Source: an uncultured Planctomycetaceae bacterium (GTDB lineage Bacteria > Planctomycetota > Planctomycetia > Planctomycetales > Planctomycetaceae). Taken from it: 55,072 nucleotides of DNA. The DNA is taken from positions 1-55,072 of the forward strand of contig CAIQIE010000142.1 of the NCBI GenBank assembly GCA_903871805.1. Reading direction: 5' to 3'. Shown here piece after piece: positions 9,320 through 17,876 of the stretch. The notes beneath the pieces were generated by a model. The model was not told where the DNA came from. It did no database searches and saw only the letters and a list, made by a program, of their open reading frames with translations. The stretch's first letter is position 1. Each line of letters begins with the position of its first letter. The position numbers and the translations under genes are program-made.

Positions 9320-9385
9320 GTTACTACCCCAGTGCCATAAGAAAAGATACGTGTTACTGCCCGTACCGCCCTGGAAATGGGTAAT
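9320..9385. promoter_or_regulatory. Repeated GTTACTnCCC words, possible operator
   Basis: GTTACTACCC at 9320-9329 and GTTACTGCCC at 9353-9362 are direct repeats spaced 33 bp apart, about three helical turns. GGGTAAT at 9379-9385 is a partial inverted copy. A small GGGGT-tact-ACCCC hairpin overlaps the first copy (9317-9330). The cluster lies about 320-390 bp upstream of the LuxR-type regulator and beyond the 3' end of the transglutaminase-like gene, in a region (9000-9513) without a gene. Control by the neighbouring regulator is an inference. Confidence 0.35.
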
Positions 9386-9513
9386 TTTGGCACAATAGGT
9401 ATCGGATGAACAACGACAGGTCCCGAGGAGATAGCGCAGAGAGTTTCCGGGCGGCCGGGCAGGCTACCGGATTATTCCCATTCAGGCGTATTCAGGGACC
9501 GACTGTTCGCAGG

Positions 9514-10647
9514 TTACTTCGCGATCAGTTCAACCAGCATCTCACGCCCGGAAACTGTCACCGATGTTGAGACATCTGTGTTGGCGAGCTGCACAGTCAC
9601 CGAGGTGCCCTCGGGAACAGGAACTGTCAGGTGGTCGTTAGAATCAAATCGATCATCCCGTGATTTGCCTGTGGCAAGTTCCTTCCCGGATGTATCCTGA
9701 ACGCGGACATCAGCGGTCACCCGCTGCCCCTGCCCGTTGACGACGCGAATGCGCAGGGCCACATGTCCTGCGGGAAAAGGCGAAGCAATTGCGGTGTAAC
9801 GATCCGTGACGTTGACGGCAAACACATCGTTGACATCGCGGGCCCACACCATGGGAAAAGGCTGCCCATTTTTGCGGAACGTGACCGCATAAATGGCGTG
9901 CATCCGATGGTCCCGCTGTGCTTTGGAGGCGCGATCAATGAACCAGCCCTGGTCCAGTGTATTTCCGGTCGGTTCACAGGCTCCGGTGAAGTGCCAGCCG
10001 TTGTCCCAGATTTCGACCCACGTGTGATTGCCGCTTTTGTCTGACCAGAGCGGCGTCCCGACGACTCTTGCGGGAACGCCAACGGCACGACAGGCATCGA
10101 CCAGCAGGATGGACAGTCCGGTGCAGGAAGCGAGTCCGGATTCCATACTTTCCAGAGGGCTCTGGTCTGCCTTTTTGCGTCCGGTAGAGTACCTGACGTT
10201 GACCATGGGGAAGACTTTTTGATTCAGCAGGGAGGCGGCTTCGGCGGGTGTCTTTGCGTCTTTCACCAGTGGCGCAAATTTTTCGTAGAATTCTGTGCGC
10301 CATTGATCGCGTCGCTCATTAACGCTGGCATAGGGCAGCAGGGCATCAAACAGGACGTCTTCGGGAATCGTGCCGGCCCAGGGCGAGGCCTGAAGCGCTT
10401 TCCACGTCAGTTGACTGTTTTCGATGAGAAACTCGGCTGACAGCGAAGTCAGGTCGCGTTCGGGCATATTTTCAATCAGAAAGCGGATTCCGGCCTGCTG
10501 CTCTTCCGGGACTTGTTTTAAGGCCAGTTCAAGCTGCGGTCGATTTGGGCCAGCCTGCTGCAACGCGTTCTGCAACGCACTGTCGTCCGCAACGACCGCG
10601 GTACAGAACAAACTTAGCACTACTGCAGCAGACACATGCCGGAACAT
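9514..10647 (-). CDS. Exported transglutaminase-like domain protein
   Basis: Predicted secreted protein of 377 residues. It starts with a Sec-type signal peptide (MFRHVSAAVVLSLFCTAVVA, cleavage near AVVA-DD). A helical region of about 100 residues follows, then a transglutaminase/papain-like core: SGLASCTGLSILLVDACRAVG with the likely nucleophile Cys, and GNHTWVEIWDNGWHFTGACEP with the catalytic His about 33 residues later and an acidic residue near the end. The last 90 residues (RIRVVNGQGQRVTADVRVQD onward) look like a beta-sandwich. Such proteins may crosslink or hydrolyse peptide bonds; no substrate is evident. A GTG at 10659 is in frame, but the ATG at 10647 gives a better signal peptide. 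Confidence 0.85.
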   Translation of the reverse strand: MFRHVSAAVVLSLFCTAVVADDSALQNALQQAGPNRPQLELALKQVPEEQQAGIRFLIENMPERDLTSLSAEFLIENSQLTWKALQASPWAGTIPEDVLFDALLPYASVNERRDQWRTEFYEKFAPLVKDAKTPAEAASLLNQKVFPMVNVRYSTGRKKADQSPLESMESGLASCTGLSILLVDACRAVGVPARVVGTPLWSDKSGNHTWVEIWDNGWHFTGACEPTGNTLDQGWFIDRASKAQRDHRMHAIYAVTFRKNGQPFPMVWARDVNDVFAVNVTDRYTAIASPFPAGHVALRIRVVNGQGQRVTADVRVQDTSGKELATGKSRDDRFDSNDHLTVPVPEGTSVTVQLANTDVSTSVTVSGREMLVELIAK

Positions 10648-11126
10648 TTCAGCCCCCACTCAACAAAAAGAATTCCCAGGCCGGTATTCGGAAATTTCAG
10701 ACGTTGCACAAATCAGCAACGGCCCATGCGCATTCTCTGCACGACAAATCCCCTGTAGATCCGGGACGATCATCCGGGTTTTACCTCGCAAATGGAAAAT
10801 CGCAAGTGGTCGGGGCATTCTGTCGTATTCATTTTTGGTAGACGCCGACCGAAGTCGATGTCGCTGATGGTGTGTGTGGCAGGCTTTTGTGGGCAGGAAG
10901 TGGTGGTCGTGAGTCGAGGCCGTAATGGTCTGAGGTAATGGTCTGAGGATGTCAATCCCTGAGAACTTTTGCGGGGCCGTATCGAGCGTGTTGAGCGAAC
11001 AGGCGGGTCGCTTATACTGGCGAGGCGGGGAATGGTCCGACAGCATTGCCGCACCAGCTTCAGATTCAAAAACTCAGATTCAGGTGGCCATCGTCAGCCG
11101 CCACGCAGACAGGACAGGCAGCATTC
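10648..11126. other. Divergent intergenic region
   Basis: 479 bp between the transglutaminase-like gene (minus) and argC (plus). It should carry both promoters. No coding frame here has family similarity, and no clear operator or riboswitch fold was found. An in-frame extension of argC from 11046 has no family similarity and is judged untranslated leader. Confidence 0.45.
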
Positions 11127-12143
11127 ATGGCACGCATCGCAATTCTTGGCGCCACTGGCTACACCGCGCTGGAACTTTTAAGAATCCTTGCCATGCATCC
11201 ACATGCCAAAGTGGTGGCTGCGACGACGCGTCAGGACAGCCGACCCCTCATCTCGGCCATTCATCCGTCCCTGACAGGCCTGTACGATCTGCGATGCGAA
11301 AATCTGACTCCGGAAGAAGTTGGGAAAGGCTGTGATATCGCATTCTGCTGTCTGCCCCATACCGCCAGCATGGAAGCCGTGCCTCAATTGCTGGATGCCG
11401 GTTGTCGTGTCGTCGATCTGAGTGCCGATTATCGACTCAGCGATCCAGGCGTGTATGAGCAGTGGTACGAGCATGTGCATACCGATCCGACTCGACTGAC
11501 CACCGCGGTCTACGGACTTCCGGAGATTTATGAATCGCGAATTCCCGGCGCCACTCTTGTCGCCAACCCGGGCTGCTACACCAGCACATCCATCCTCGCA
11601 CTGGCACCGTTGCTGGCTACTGATCTGATTGAGCCATCGGGGATCATTATCGATGCCAAAAGCGGAATCAGCGGAGCTGGTCGGACGCCTAAAATGTCCA
11701 ATCTGTTTTCTGAGTGCAACGAAAGTGTCACGGCGTACAGCATCGGCAAACACCGACACACGCCGGAAATTGAGCAGGTGCTTTCGGATGTCGGTCGTTC
11801 CACCGTGCAGGTGGCCTTCAATCCCCATTTGATGCCGATGGACCGCGGCATTTTCTGCTCAATTTATCCGCGACTTCGCAAAGCCAGTTCGCAGAATGAA
11901 CTGCTGAACGTCTTTCGAAGTTTCTACGCCGGAAAACCTTTTGTCCGGGTTGTTGACCATATGCCTGCCACCAGGGACGTTTCGCATACCAACTTCTGTG
12001 ATATCACGGTTCGTTTCAATCGTGACCAGTTGGTGGTTTTCGCGGCGATTGACAACCTGATCAAGGGCGCCAGTGGTGTCGCGGTTCAGAATATGAACCT
12101 GATGCTCGGACTGGACCAGCGGACCGGCATGCTTCCCTGTTAA
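11127..12143 (+). CDS. argC: N-acetyl-gamma-glutamyl-phosphate reductase
   Basis: ArgC reduces N-acetylglutamyl-5-phosphate to the semialdehyde with NADPH, the third step of arginine synthesis. The N-terminal Rossmann motif is [20 protein letters not shown]; the active-site Cys lies in [15 protein letters not shown]; the substrate-binding His region reads [12 protein letters not shown]; the C-terminal signature is [18 protein letters not shown]. Starting at the ATG at 11127 gives 338 residues, the usual length, and the preceding CAGGACAGG supplies a plausible ribosome site. No other arg gene is nearby, so arginine genes are dispersed in this genome. It is 277 bp upstream of aroDE, a gap without visible features. 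Confidence 0.96.
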   Translation: MARIAILGATGYTALELLRILAMHPHAKVVAATTRQDSRPLISAIHPSLTGLYDLRCENLTPEEVGKGCDIAFCCLPHTASMEAVPQLLDAGCRVVDLSADYRLSDPGVYEQWYEHVHTDPTRLTTAVYGLPEIYESRIPGATLVANPGCYTSTSILALAPLLATDLIEPSGIIIDAKSGISGAGRTPKMSNLFSECNESVTAYSIGKHRHTPEIEQVLSDVGRSTVQVAFNPHLMPMDRGIFCSIYPRLRKASSQNELLNVFRSFYAGKPFVRVVDHMPATRDVSHTNFCDITVRFNRDQLVVFAAIDNLIKGASGVAVQNMNLMLGLDQRTGMLPC

Positions 12144-12420
12144 GCGGCCTGTTTCTGCATGGCTGGGTTGCTGAAATAACGAGATATCCTGCAAACCGAA
12201 GGCTGACGTGATTGCGTTGCCGCATTTCCACAAATTCTCTCAGAACCCCTGTTTTGATGGCGACCGCACTGTCGACATCATCAGGGGAATTTTCCGGCAA
12301 GTCGGCACTGCCAGGCTGACGCGAGCCTGTGTTCTGAAGTAGAATTGACGGTCGTTTGGCGTCTGTTTTCACAGCGTCAGACAGGCAGCACGTCCAAAAT
12401 TACATCCGGATCCCTGAACC

Positions 12421-13956
12421 ATGATCTGCGTCAGCCTCGGGCGAACTCGTCATTCGTCCATGATGGAAGAACATCAAGCCCTCGCCAAAAATGGTGCCGA
12501 ACTGATCGAACTTCGCGTCGACTTTATGCGGAAGCGTCCGGATATCGGGCGACTTCTGAAAGATCGACCAACGCCTGTCCTGGTCACCTGCAGACGAAAA
12601 ACGGATCGCGGTCGCTGGTTCGGGACAGAAGAACAGCGACTAACCCTGCTGCGCGAAGCCATCATTGGCGGTGCAGAATACGTGGATCTTGAAGAAGATG
12701 TCGCGAAGTCTATTCGCCGATATGGCAAGACCAAACGGATTATCAGCTATCACAACTTTGATGAAACCCCTTTCGAACTTTACGACATTCATCGCAGAAT
12801 GTCGCAATGCGATCCGGATATTATCAAGATCGTAACGATGGCCAATTCCCCCGCGGACAACGTGCGGATGCTGGAGATGGTCAGTGCTTCGCAGATCCCG
12901 ACTGTGGGGTTCTGTATGGGCGAGATGGGGACTGTCAGTCGAATTCTCTGTGGTCGCTTCGGATCTCCGTTCACCTACGCCAGCTTCAGCCGCGAACGGG
13001 AAATGGCTCCGGGGCAGTTGTCCTTTGCGGAAGTCCGTAATCTGTACCGATTCAATAAAATTGATCGTGATACCCGGATTTTTGGTGTCATTGGGGATCC
13101 GATTGCTCAGAGCAAAAGCCCTTTGATTCACAACGCGGCCTATCGAAAACTGGGTTTGAACGCCGTTTACATTCCTCTCCGAATCCCGGCCGATATGCTG
13201 ATGGAATCGCTGAAGGAACTGGAGCGACTGGGCATCGAAGGATTCAGTGTGACGATCCCGCACAAGGAGGCGGTGTTGCAGTTTGCGTCCCGGATCGATG
13301 AAGACACGGACGCTATGGGCGCCGCAAACACCCTGGTTCGCAGGGAAGGGCAGTGGCAGGCCACCAACACAGATGCTCCGGCCGCCATAGAATCCATCAG
13401 GAATGCGCTTCAAAAAGCAGGTGGCCTGTCGGATCTTGTCGGACGCAAAGTTCTGATTCTTGGTTCCGGCGGTGTTGCACGGGCGATTGGACATTCACTG
13501 ATCCGTGACGGGGCCGCGGTGACTCTGACCAATCGATCTCGGGATCGAGGTCGCGAATTGGCGGCAGAACTGGGATGTCAGTTCACATCATGGGAAAATC
13601 GGGGCTCAGAATCCTGTGAGGTGCTGATCAACTGCACTTCCGTCGGAATGCACCCCAATCTCGACGAAACTCCGTTTGAGCAGCACTGGCTAAGCGACAA
13701 CACGCTGGTGTTCGACACAATCTACAATCCCGAGCAGACGTTGCTGCTGAAGCAGGCGCGAGAACGCGGGTGTCCTGCGCTTGGCGGAATGGACATGTTC
13801 GTCGGTCAGGCGGCACTGCAGTTTGAACTATTTACCGGTGTCAAAGCCCCTCGCGAATACATGGCAGAAACACTGCGTCGGGCGAATTCTGCTGCTCGGA
13901 CCATTGTCAACACAGAAGCGCCACCCAAAACCGAGGCCTCGGCGGACGACGACTAA
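12421..13956 (+). CDS. aroDE: Bifunctional 3-dehydroquinate dehydratase / shikimate dehydrogenase
   Basis: A fusion catalysing two consecutive shikimate-pathway steps. Residues 1-210 are a type I dehydroquinase: catalytic His111 in IISYHNFDE and the Schiff-base Lys136 in IIKIVTMANS. Residues about 218-490 are shikimate dehydrogenase: FGVIGDPIAQSKSPLIHNAA (221-240), SVTIPHKEAV with catalytic Lys282, ANTLVRR, TNTDAP, the NADP-binding GSGGVARAI (348-356) with NRSRDR, and DTIYNPEQT. The tail after 490 is acidic and low complexity. The same domain order is known from plant enzymes and from Chlamydiae and Planctomycetes. aroK follows 74 bp downstream, so the two probably work as one shikimate operon. 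Confidence 0.96.
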   Translation: MICVSLGRTRHSSMMEEHQALAKNGAELIELRVDFMRKRPDIGRLLKDRPTPVLVTCRRKTDRGRWFGTEEQRLTLLREAIIGGAEYVDLEEDVAKSIRRYGKTKRIISYHNFDETPFELYDIHRRMSQCDPDIIKIVTMANSPADNVRMLEMVSASQIPTVGFCMGEMGTVSRILCGRFGSPFTYASFSREREMAPGQLSFAEVRNLYRFNKIDRDTRIFGVIGDPIAQSKSPLIHNAAYRKLGLNAVYIPLRIPADMLMESLKELERLGIEGFSVTIPHKEAVLQFASRIDEDTDAMGAANTLVRREGQWQATNTDAPAAIESIRNALQKAGGLSDLVGRKVLILGSGGVARAIGHSLIRDGAAVTLTNRSRDRGRELAAELGCQFTSWENRGSESCEVLINCTSVGMHPNLDETPFEQHWLSDNTLVFDTIYNPEQTLLLKQARERGCPALGGMDMFVGQAALQFELFTGVKAPREYMAETLRRANSAARTIVNTEAPPKTEASADDD

Positions 13957-14030
13957 TTCGGGCACTCCAGCGGTCCCTTCTCCAACGACTTCTCAGGCAA
14001 CAGCATTTCAAAACGCAGACAGTTACGGGC

Positions 14031-14570
14031 ATGGTCATCACTCTGATCGGTTATCGCGCCAGTGGAAAATCCAGTGTCGCTCCCCGGCTTGCCAAACGAC
14101 TTGGCTGGACGTGGGTGGACTGCGATCGCGTGATTGAACAGCGTGCCGGCTGCCCCATCGCCCGAATCTTCGAAAACGAAGGGGAAGCCGGATTCAGAAA
14201 ACGGGAATCGGAGGCTCTTGCTGACCTGCTTCAGCAGCCGCATCAGGTGATTGCCAGTGGTGGTGGAGCGATCCTGTCCGCTGAAAATCGGCAGCGAATG
14301 AAAGACGCCGGCCCGGTCGTCTGGCTGCACGCCACCGTCGAAACTCTTGTCAGACGACTGAAACCCGACAGACTCGGCGGGTCTGCTCGTCCCAGCCTCA
14401 CGGGCAAGCCGATTGATGAGGAAGTGGCCGAGGTGCTGGCGGTTCGGGAACCCCTGTATCGCCAGACGGCCTCCCTGATTATTCACTCTGACGGCGAACC
14501 GGCAGAGCAGGTCGCTAAACGAATTCATCGGCATCTGGCAGAATCTGTCAGGCAGGAGCCCCCACAATGA
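14031..14570 (+). CDS. aroK: Shikimate kinase
   Basis: Phosphorylates shikimate at O3 with ATP. The P-loop is IGYRASGKSSVA (6-17), followed by the shikimate-binding WVDCDRVIEQ (28-37), FRKRESEAL (55-63), the SGGGAIL turn and the lid segment LGGSARPSLTG. REPLYRQTA near residue 140 supplies the adenine-side Arg. 179 residues is typical. The stop overlaps the start of the prepilin peptidase by four bases (ATGA), which suggests translational coupling. It continues the pathway from aroDE just upstream. Confidence 0.96.
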   Translation: MVITLIGYRASGKSSVAPRLAKRLGWTWVDCDRVIEQRAGCPIARIFENEGEAGFRKRESEALADLLQQPHQVIASGGGAILSAENRQRMKDAGPVVWLHATVETLVRRLKPDRLGGSARPSLTGKPIDEEVAEVLAVREPLYRQTASLIIHSDGEPAEQVAKRIHRHLAESVRQEPPQ

Positions 14571-15856
14571 TACTGGTCGACCTGCCACGATTTTTTGTGC
14601 TGCCATGCCTGTTTATAATCGGGTGTTGCATCGGCAGTTTTCTCAACGTCTGTATTCATCGTTTTCCGTCCCGGCACAGACTCATCGATCAGTTAAAAAG
14701 TCTGAACAGCCACGGATCGGGCTGCCCGAAATGCTCCGTCGCCATACGGTGGTACGACAATGTGCCTCTCTTCGGATGGCTGCTGCTGCGCGGCCGCTGT
14801 CGAAATTGTCGCCTCCCGATTTCCCCCCGCTACCCCCTTGTGGAACTGCTCACTGGAATTCTGTTCGTTGCCCTGTTTCAGCTGGAAATGCCTTCGAATT
14901 TCTGGGGGACCGTCGATCCCGGCGGGCTCTATACCCCCGATGGGCCGCAGAATCTGACGACATTCTGGCCGGCACCAGTCTGGCTGCACGTACGTTACGC
15001 CCTGCACATTGCCATGATTTGCTGCCTGATTGTGGCCACGTTTATCGACCTTGAATTGTGGATTATTCCGGACGGCAGTACCGTTCCGATGATGCTGTTA
15101 GCGTTGCTTGTCGCGGGCACGTTTGGTCAGGCATGGATTGTCCCGGTCTGGTTCCAGGATGCCAGCGTTGTTTCCACCCTGCGAAGTCTCGCACCGGACT
15201 GGATGAAGGTGCTGCTGTTCTCGTGGGATAGTCTTCCGTTCGCCATTGCCTTCCCGCACCTGCACGGGTTTTTGGTGAGTGCTGCAGGACTGATTGTGGG
15301 TGGCGGAGTCGTATGGGTTGTCAGGATCCTTGGAGCATGGGTGCTTAAGCGTGAGGCCATGGGATTTGGGGACGTCGTCCTGATGGCGATGGTGGGAAGT
15401 GTCATTGGCTGGCAACCCGTTCTTGTGGTGTTCTTTCTCGCTCCGATACCGGCCATCAGCGTTGCCGTATTATCGCTGATTTTTCGCCGCCGGGATGAAA
15501 TTCCCTATGGCCCGTGGCTTAGCCTTGCGACATTTCTGCTGCTGGCTGCCTGGAAAACGATCTGGCCGTTTGCCGAGCGAATTTTTGACATGGGCCCCTT
15601 CGTGCTGCTGATGGGACTGTTCATGTTTGTGATGCTGTTTGTGTCGTTGCACCTGAGTCAGATCGTGCGAAAGCTGCTTGGATTTCGGGCCGCAGATCCC
15701 GGTGCAGAGCCTGTCGATGACGGAATTCCTGTAATCTATCCGTCTGACAGATCAGATCCTGGGGCGGGACAATGGGACCGTCCTCTCTGGCCGGGCCAGA
15801 GGGCAGGGCAGGGGCTCGCCGGGTATTCCCGATGGCGTCATGGGCGAAATGACTGA
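14567..15856 (+). CDS. Prepilin peptidase / N-methyltransferase (A24 family)
   Basis: An inner-membrane aspartyl protease that cleaves and methylates type IV pilin and pseudopilin leaders. The N-terminal part has the methyltransferase-linked signature GSFLNVCIHR and two CxxC pairs (C53/C56 and C78/C81) that bind zinc. The catalytic Asp pair is D161 in FIDLELWIIPD and D269 in MGFGDVVL (the GxGD motif). About eight hydrophobic segments follow each other. At 429 residues it is longer than the usual 250-300, because of a loop between the aspartates (about 180-240) and a soluble tail of about 60 residues. It starts inside the aroK stop codon. No pilin gene is near; planctomycete genomes encode many DUF1559-type pseudopilins elsewhere, which are likely substrates. 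Confidence 0.93.
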   Translation: MILVDLPRFFVLPCLFIIGCCIGSFLNVCIHRFPSRHRLIDQLKSLNSHGSGCPKCSVAIRWYDNVPLFGWLLLRGRCRNCRLPISPRYPLVELLTGILFVALFQLEMPSNFWGTVDPGGLYTPDGPQNLTTFWPAPVWLHVRYALHIAMICCLIVATFIDLELWIIPDGSTVPMMLLALLVAGTFGQAWIVPVWFQDASVVSTLRSLAPDWMKVLLFSWDSLPFAIAFPHLHGFLVSAAGLIVGGGVVWVVRILGAWVLKREAMGFGDVVLMAMVGSVIGWQPVLVVFFLAPIPAISVAVLSLIFRRRDEIPYGPWLSLATFLLLAAWKTIWPFAERIFDMGPFVLLMGLFMFVMLFVSLHLSQIVRKLLGFRAADPGAEPVDDGIPVIYPSDRSDPGAGQWDRPLWPGQRAGQGLAGYSRWRHGRND

Positions 15857-16023
15857 CCACCTCGATCGCAGGGCCAGCCACGTTCAAAAAAATCCGGTGC
15901 CGCGGTTGGCCACATTTTTTTTGTGAACATGCTACGCTACCGAAAACGACAGGATTTCCGGGGCCACGGTTCATTGGCAGAAATCCCGAAGGGCCCCAGG
16001 GGAATAAGAATCCGGAGACAGGC

Positions 16024-16719
16024 ATGAAAAAAGATCAGGCTCGACGCTGGTTGACAGAAAAAATGAAGGCTCAGGAAAAAATCACACTCTGGTCAATTGG
16101 TGGCATGGCTGGACTGGGGCTTGTCGCGTGGGGGATTGAACTGGCGATCGTCACCCTGATTGTCAGGATTGGTTTCGTCTCCAATCTGCCTCTCGCATTT
16201 CTGGTGGCTGCGGGGATCCTCGGGGCGGTTCAGTACCTGACAATTTCTCGGGTTTTCAAAAACCTCGCAGACATCCGGGCGATCAAGTCCGTCAGTGAAC
16301 AATCCGACAGCGAATACTGCACTGCGCAACCGCTTTCGGCAGTCTGGATGTACGCGTTTGGAAGTCTGGAAACGGATCAGTCGTGGCAGGAGCGACTGAT
16401 TGCAATTCTCTGTATGCCACAGCGACTTGTCAGCGCGGCGTGGTTTACACGTCAGCGACTGCAGGAAATTCAGGTGCTGAATGTCGAGCAGTGTGCGGCC
16501 GTTATTCGACACCTGCTGCGAGAAGCTGAGAGGGTGGAAATTCAGACATTGGCAGACAAACTGAATCTTCAGGATCCTGTAAAATGCATCCGTGATGTCT
16601 CATTGATTGACGGTGTGGTCCTGCTGACTCGAAAAACTCCCGGACTCAGCCTTGCAAATCGTCTTGTGGATGACATCAACGACTGGGTAAAGAAAGAGTC
16701 TGGTTCTGGTGAGGAATAA
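16024..16719 (+). CDS. Uncharacterised protein with two membrane segments
   Basis: I do not recognise the family. The 231 residues start with a short basic amphipathic stretch (KKDQARRWLTEKMKAQEK), followed by two hydrophobic segments at about 24-48 (LWSIGGMAGLGLVAWGIELA) and 54-76 (LPLAFLVAAGILGAVQYLTI). The remaining 150 residues are soluble and mixed helical, rich in charged residues, and end in acidic SGSGEE. Both ends probably face the cytoplasm. Codon use and composition match the neighbours. It stands alone, 167 bp after the prepilin peptidase and about 420 bp before tRNA-Leu. Confidence 0.75.
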   Translation: MKKDQARRWLTEKMKAQEKITLWSIGGMAGLGLVAWGIELAIVTLIVRIGFVSNLPLAFLVAAGILGAVQYLTISRVFKNLADIRAIKSVSEQSDSEYCTAQPLSAVWMYAFGSLETDQSWQERLIAILCMPQRLVSAAWFTRQRLQEIQVLNVEQCAAVIRHLLREAERVEIQTLADKLNLQDPVKCIRDVSLIDGVVLLTRKTPGLSLANRLVDDINDWVKKESGSGEE

Positions 16720-17140
16720 GGTCTGTGTCGCCTGAATTGATCCGGCTTGTCGGTCCCAGTCCGGAGATGTTACCTGATGTTTCACTGCCGACAGTTCGTC
16801 ATCTCCGGTTTTACGGTTTTTGGTTCTGCCCTGTTCCCGGAATCTCATCATGCTCAGGGCGCTGCATCGACAGATCGGTGTCGAGACTGCGGGGGTCAGG
16901 GGTGAGGCCGGAAAATCGGGATTGTCGGACTCTGCCATCCGGATCTTCGTGCCTGGTTTGCCTTTGTGGGATTTTTTCACCAGTCTCCACATCAAAAAAC
17001 ACGGTGAAAGCCTGAAGTTCGCCCGCGCTGCAAAAATGCGTCATCATTGCCGCTGGCATTTTTTTATTGTCCGGATACCATGTGTGCCCGAGCGTTGCGT
17101 TCGGCGGCGTGCGTAATGCACACGCCAGAAAAAAGCCGAT
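16720..17140. other. Intergenic region before tRNA-Leu
   Basis: 421 bp with no convincing gene; the open frames on both strands lack any family similarity. It must contain the tRNA promoter, but no clear -35/-10 pair at proper spacing could be picked by eye. Confidence 0.4.
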
Positions 17141-17224
17141 GCGAGAGTGGCGAAACTGGCAGACGCGCTGGATTTAGGATCCTGTGCCTTAAACGGCGTG
17201 GGGGTTCAACTCCCCCCTCTCGCA
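17141..17224 (+). tRNA. tRNA-Leu (anticodon UAG)
   Basis: A class II tRNA of 84 nt. The acceptor stem GCGAGAG pairs with CTCTCGC, the T arm is GGGGG-TTCAACT-CCCCC, the D loop carries the conserved GG, and the anticodon loop TTTAGGA shows anticodon TAG, which reads CUA and related Leu codons. The long variable arm is around TGCCTTAAACGGCG. The anticodon stem CTGGA/TCCTG holds one T-T mismatch at its second pair. The 3' CCA is not encoded: the sequence after the discriminator A is CCT. Confidence 0.95.
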
Positions 17225-17233
17225 CCTTGGAAG

Positions 17234-17275
17234 GAAGGCTCGGAAATGCCGTCAACGACGGTTTTCCGAGCCTTC
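17234..17275 (+). terminator. Strong hairpin after tRNA-Leu
   Basis: GAAGGCTCGGAAA (17234-17246) pairs perfectly with TTTCCGAGCCTTC (17263-17275), and an inner CCGTC-aac-GACGG extends it. It begins 10 bases after the tRNA. The following bases, TTCGTTTC, form only a weak T tract. It is most likely the intrinsic terminator of the tRNA transcript. Confidence 0.85.
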
Positions 17276-17298
17276 TTCGTTTCCCGAAGCCCAAAGCT

Positions 17299-17362
17299 GG
17301 CACCTGAGTTCGCTGTGCCTGGCACCTGAGTTCGCCCTCAGGTGCCTGGCACCTGAGTTCGC
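17299..17362. repeat. Three direct copies of GGCACCTGAGTTCGC
   Basis: Identical 15-bp words at 17299-17313, 17321-17335 and 17348-17362, with CCTCAGGTGCC between the last two making small palindromes. A related GCACCTGAGTTGC occurs at 55008-55020. This looks like a dispersed intergenic repeat. Confidence 0.8.
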
Positions 17363-17419
17363 CCGCGGGTGTCGGGTGTCGGGGGGCAATGCGGGACGAT
17401 ACGGGGCTTGTTGTGTTGC

Positions 17420-17840
17420 GACTTGTCTGCAACCCTTTCAGGGTTGGTTCACGTGTGGGGGAAGTTCCGGTGGCGGCGCGGGGGCTTGCCACCGGCTATT
17501 TTCTGCCAGCCCTTTGGGCTGAATCGCAATCAGGGCAGCCGCGTCACCGGTGCCTGTCCCGTTGCCAGCTACCTGAAGGTCACCATAGGTCTGGGATTGG
17601 GGCTTGACTATGGCCGTTGGCCAAAAGGCAACGGTACGAATCCAATGTCCTGGGGAGTTTCCCCAGGCTACGATGACTATCGCCGTTGGCGAAAAAATGT
17701 GGCGTTGCCTCAGTCTACGATGACTATCGCCTTTGCGAAAAAATCACGGACACATTATTTGGCCACCGAACACGACGAACAATCCATTTGGCCAACGGCC
17801 ATAGTTACCAGAGCGAGGGGGAACGCCCCTTGAATACTCT
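17420..17840. repeat. Cluster of REP-like palindromes
   Basis: A non-coding cluster of palindromes fills most of the space between tRNA-Leu and the groEL 3' end. Four units share the form ACTATsGCC-g/t-TT-g-GCsAAA: 17607-17625, 17676-17695 and 17723-17741 in direct orientation, and 17787-17805 inverted; the first and last are a perfect 19-bp inverted repeat. Two units lie in a longer direct repeat beginning CTACGATGACTATCGCC (17668 and 17715). Other hairpins nearby are CAACCCT-ttc-AGGGTTG (about 17430), CAGCCC-ttt-GGGCTG (about 17508) and CTGGGGA-gt-TTCCCCAG (about 17649). No RAYT-type transposase is present in the window. Confidence 0.75.
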
Positions 17841-17876
17841 GCCACGTCCAGACGCACGGGGGCCGGCGTGCTTTAT

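Noticed and set aside
17607..17805. CRISPR array
   Set aside because: The units are palindromic REP-like words with unequal spacing and both orientations, not repeats with spacers; there are no cas genes.
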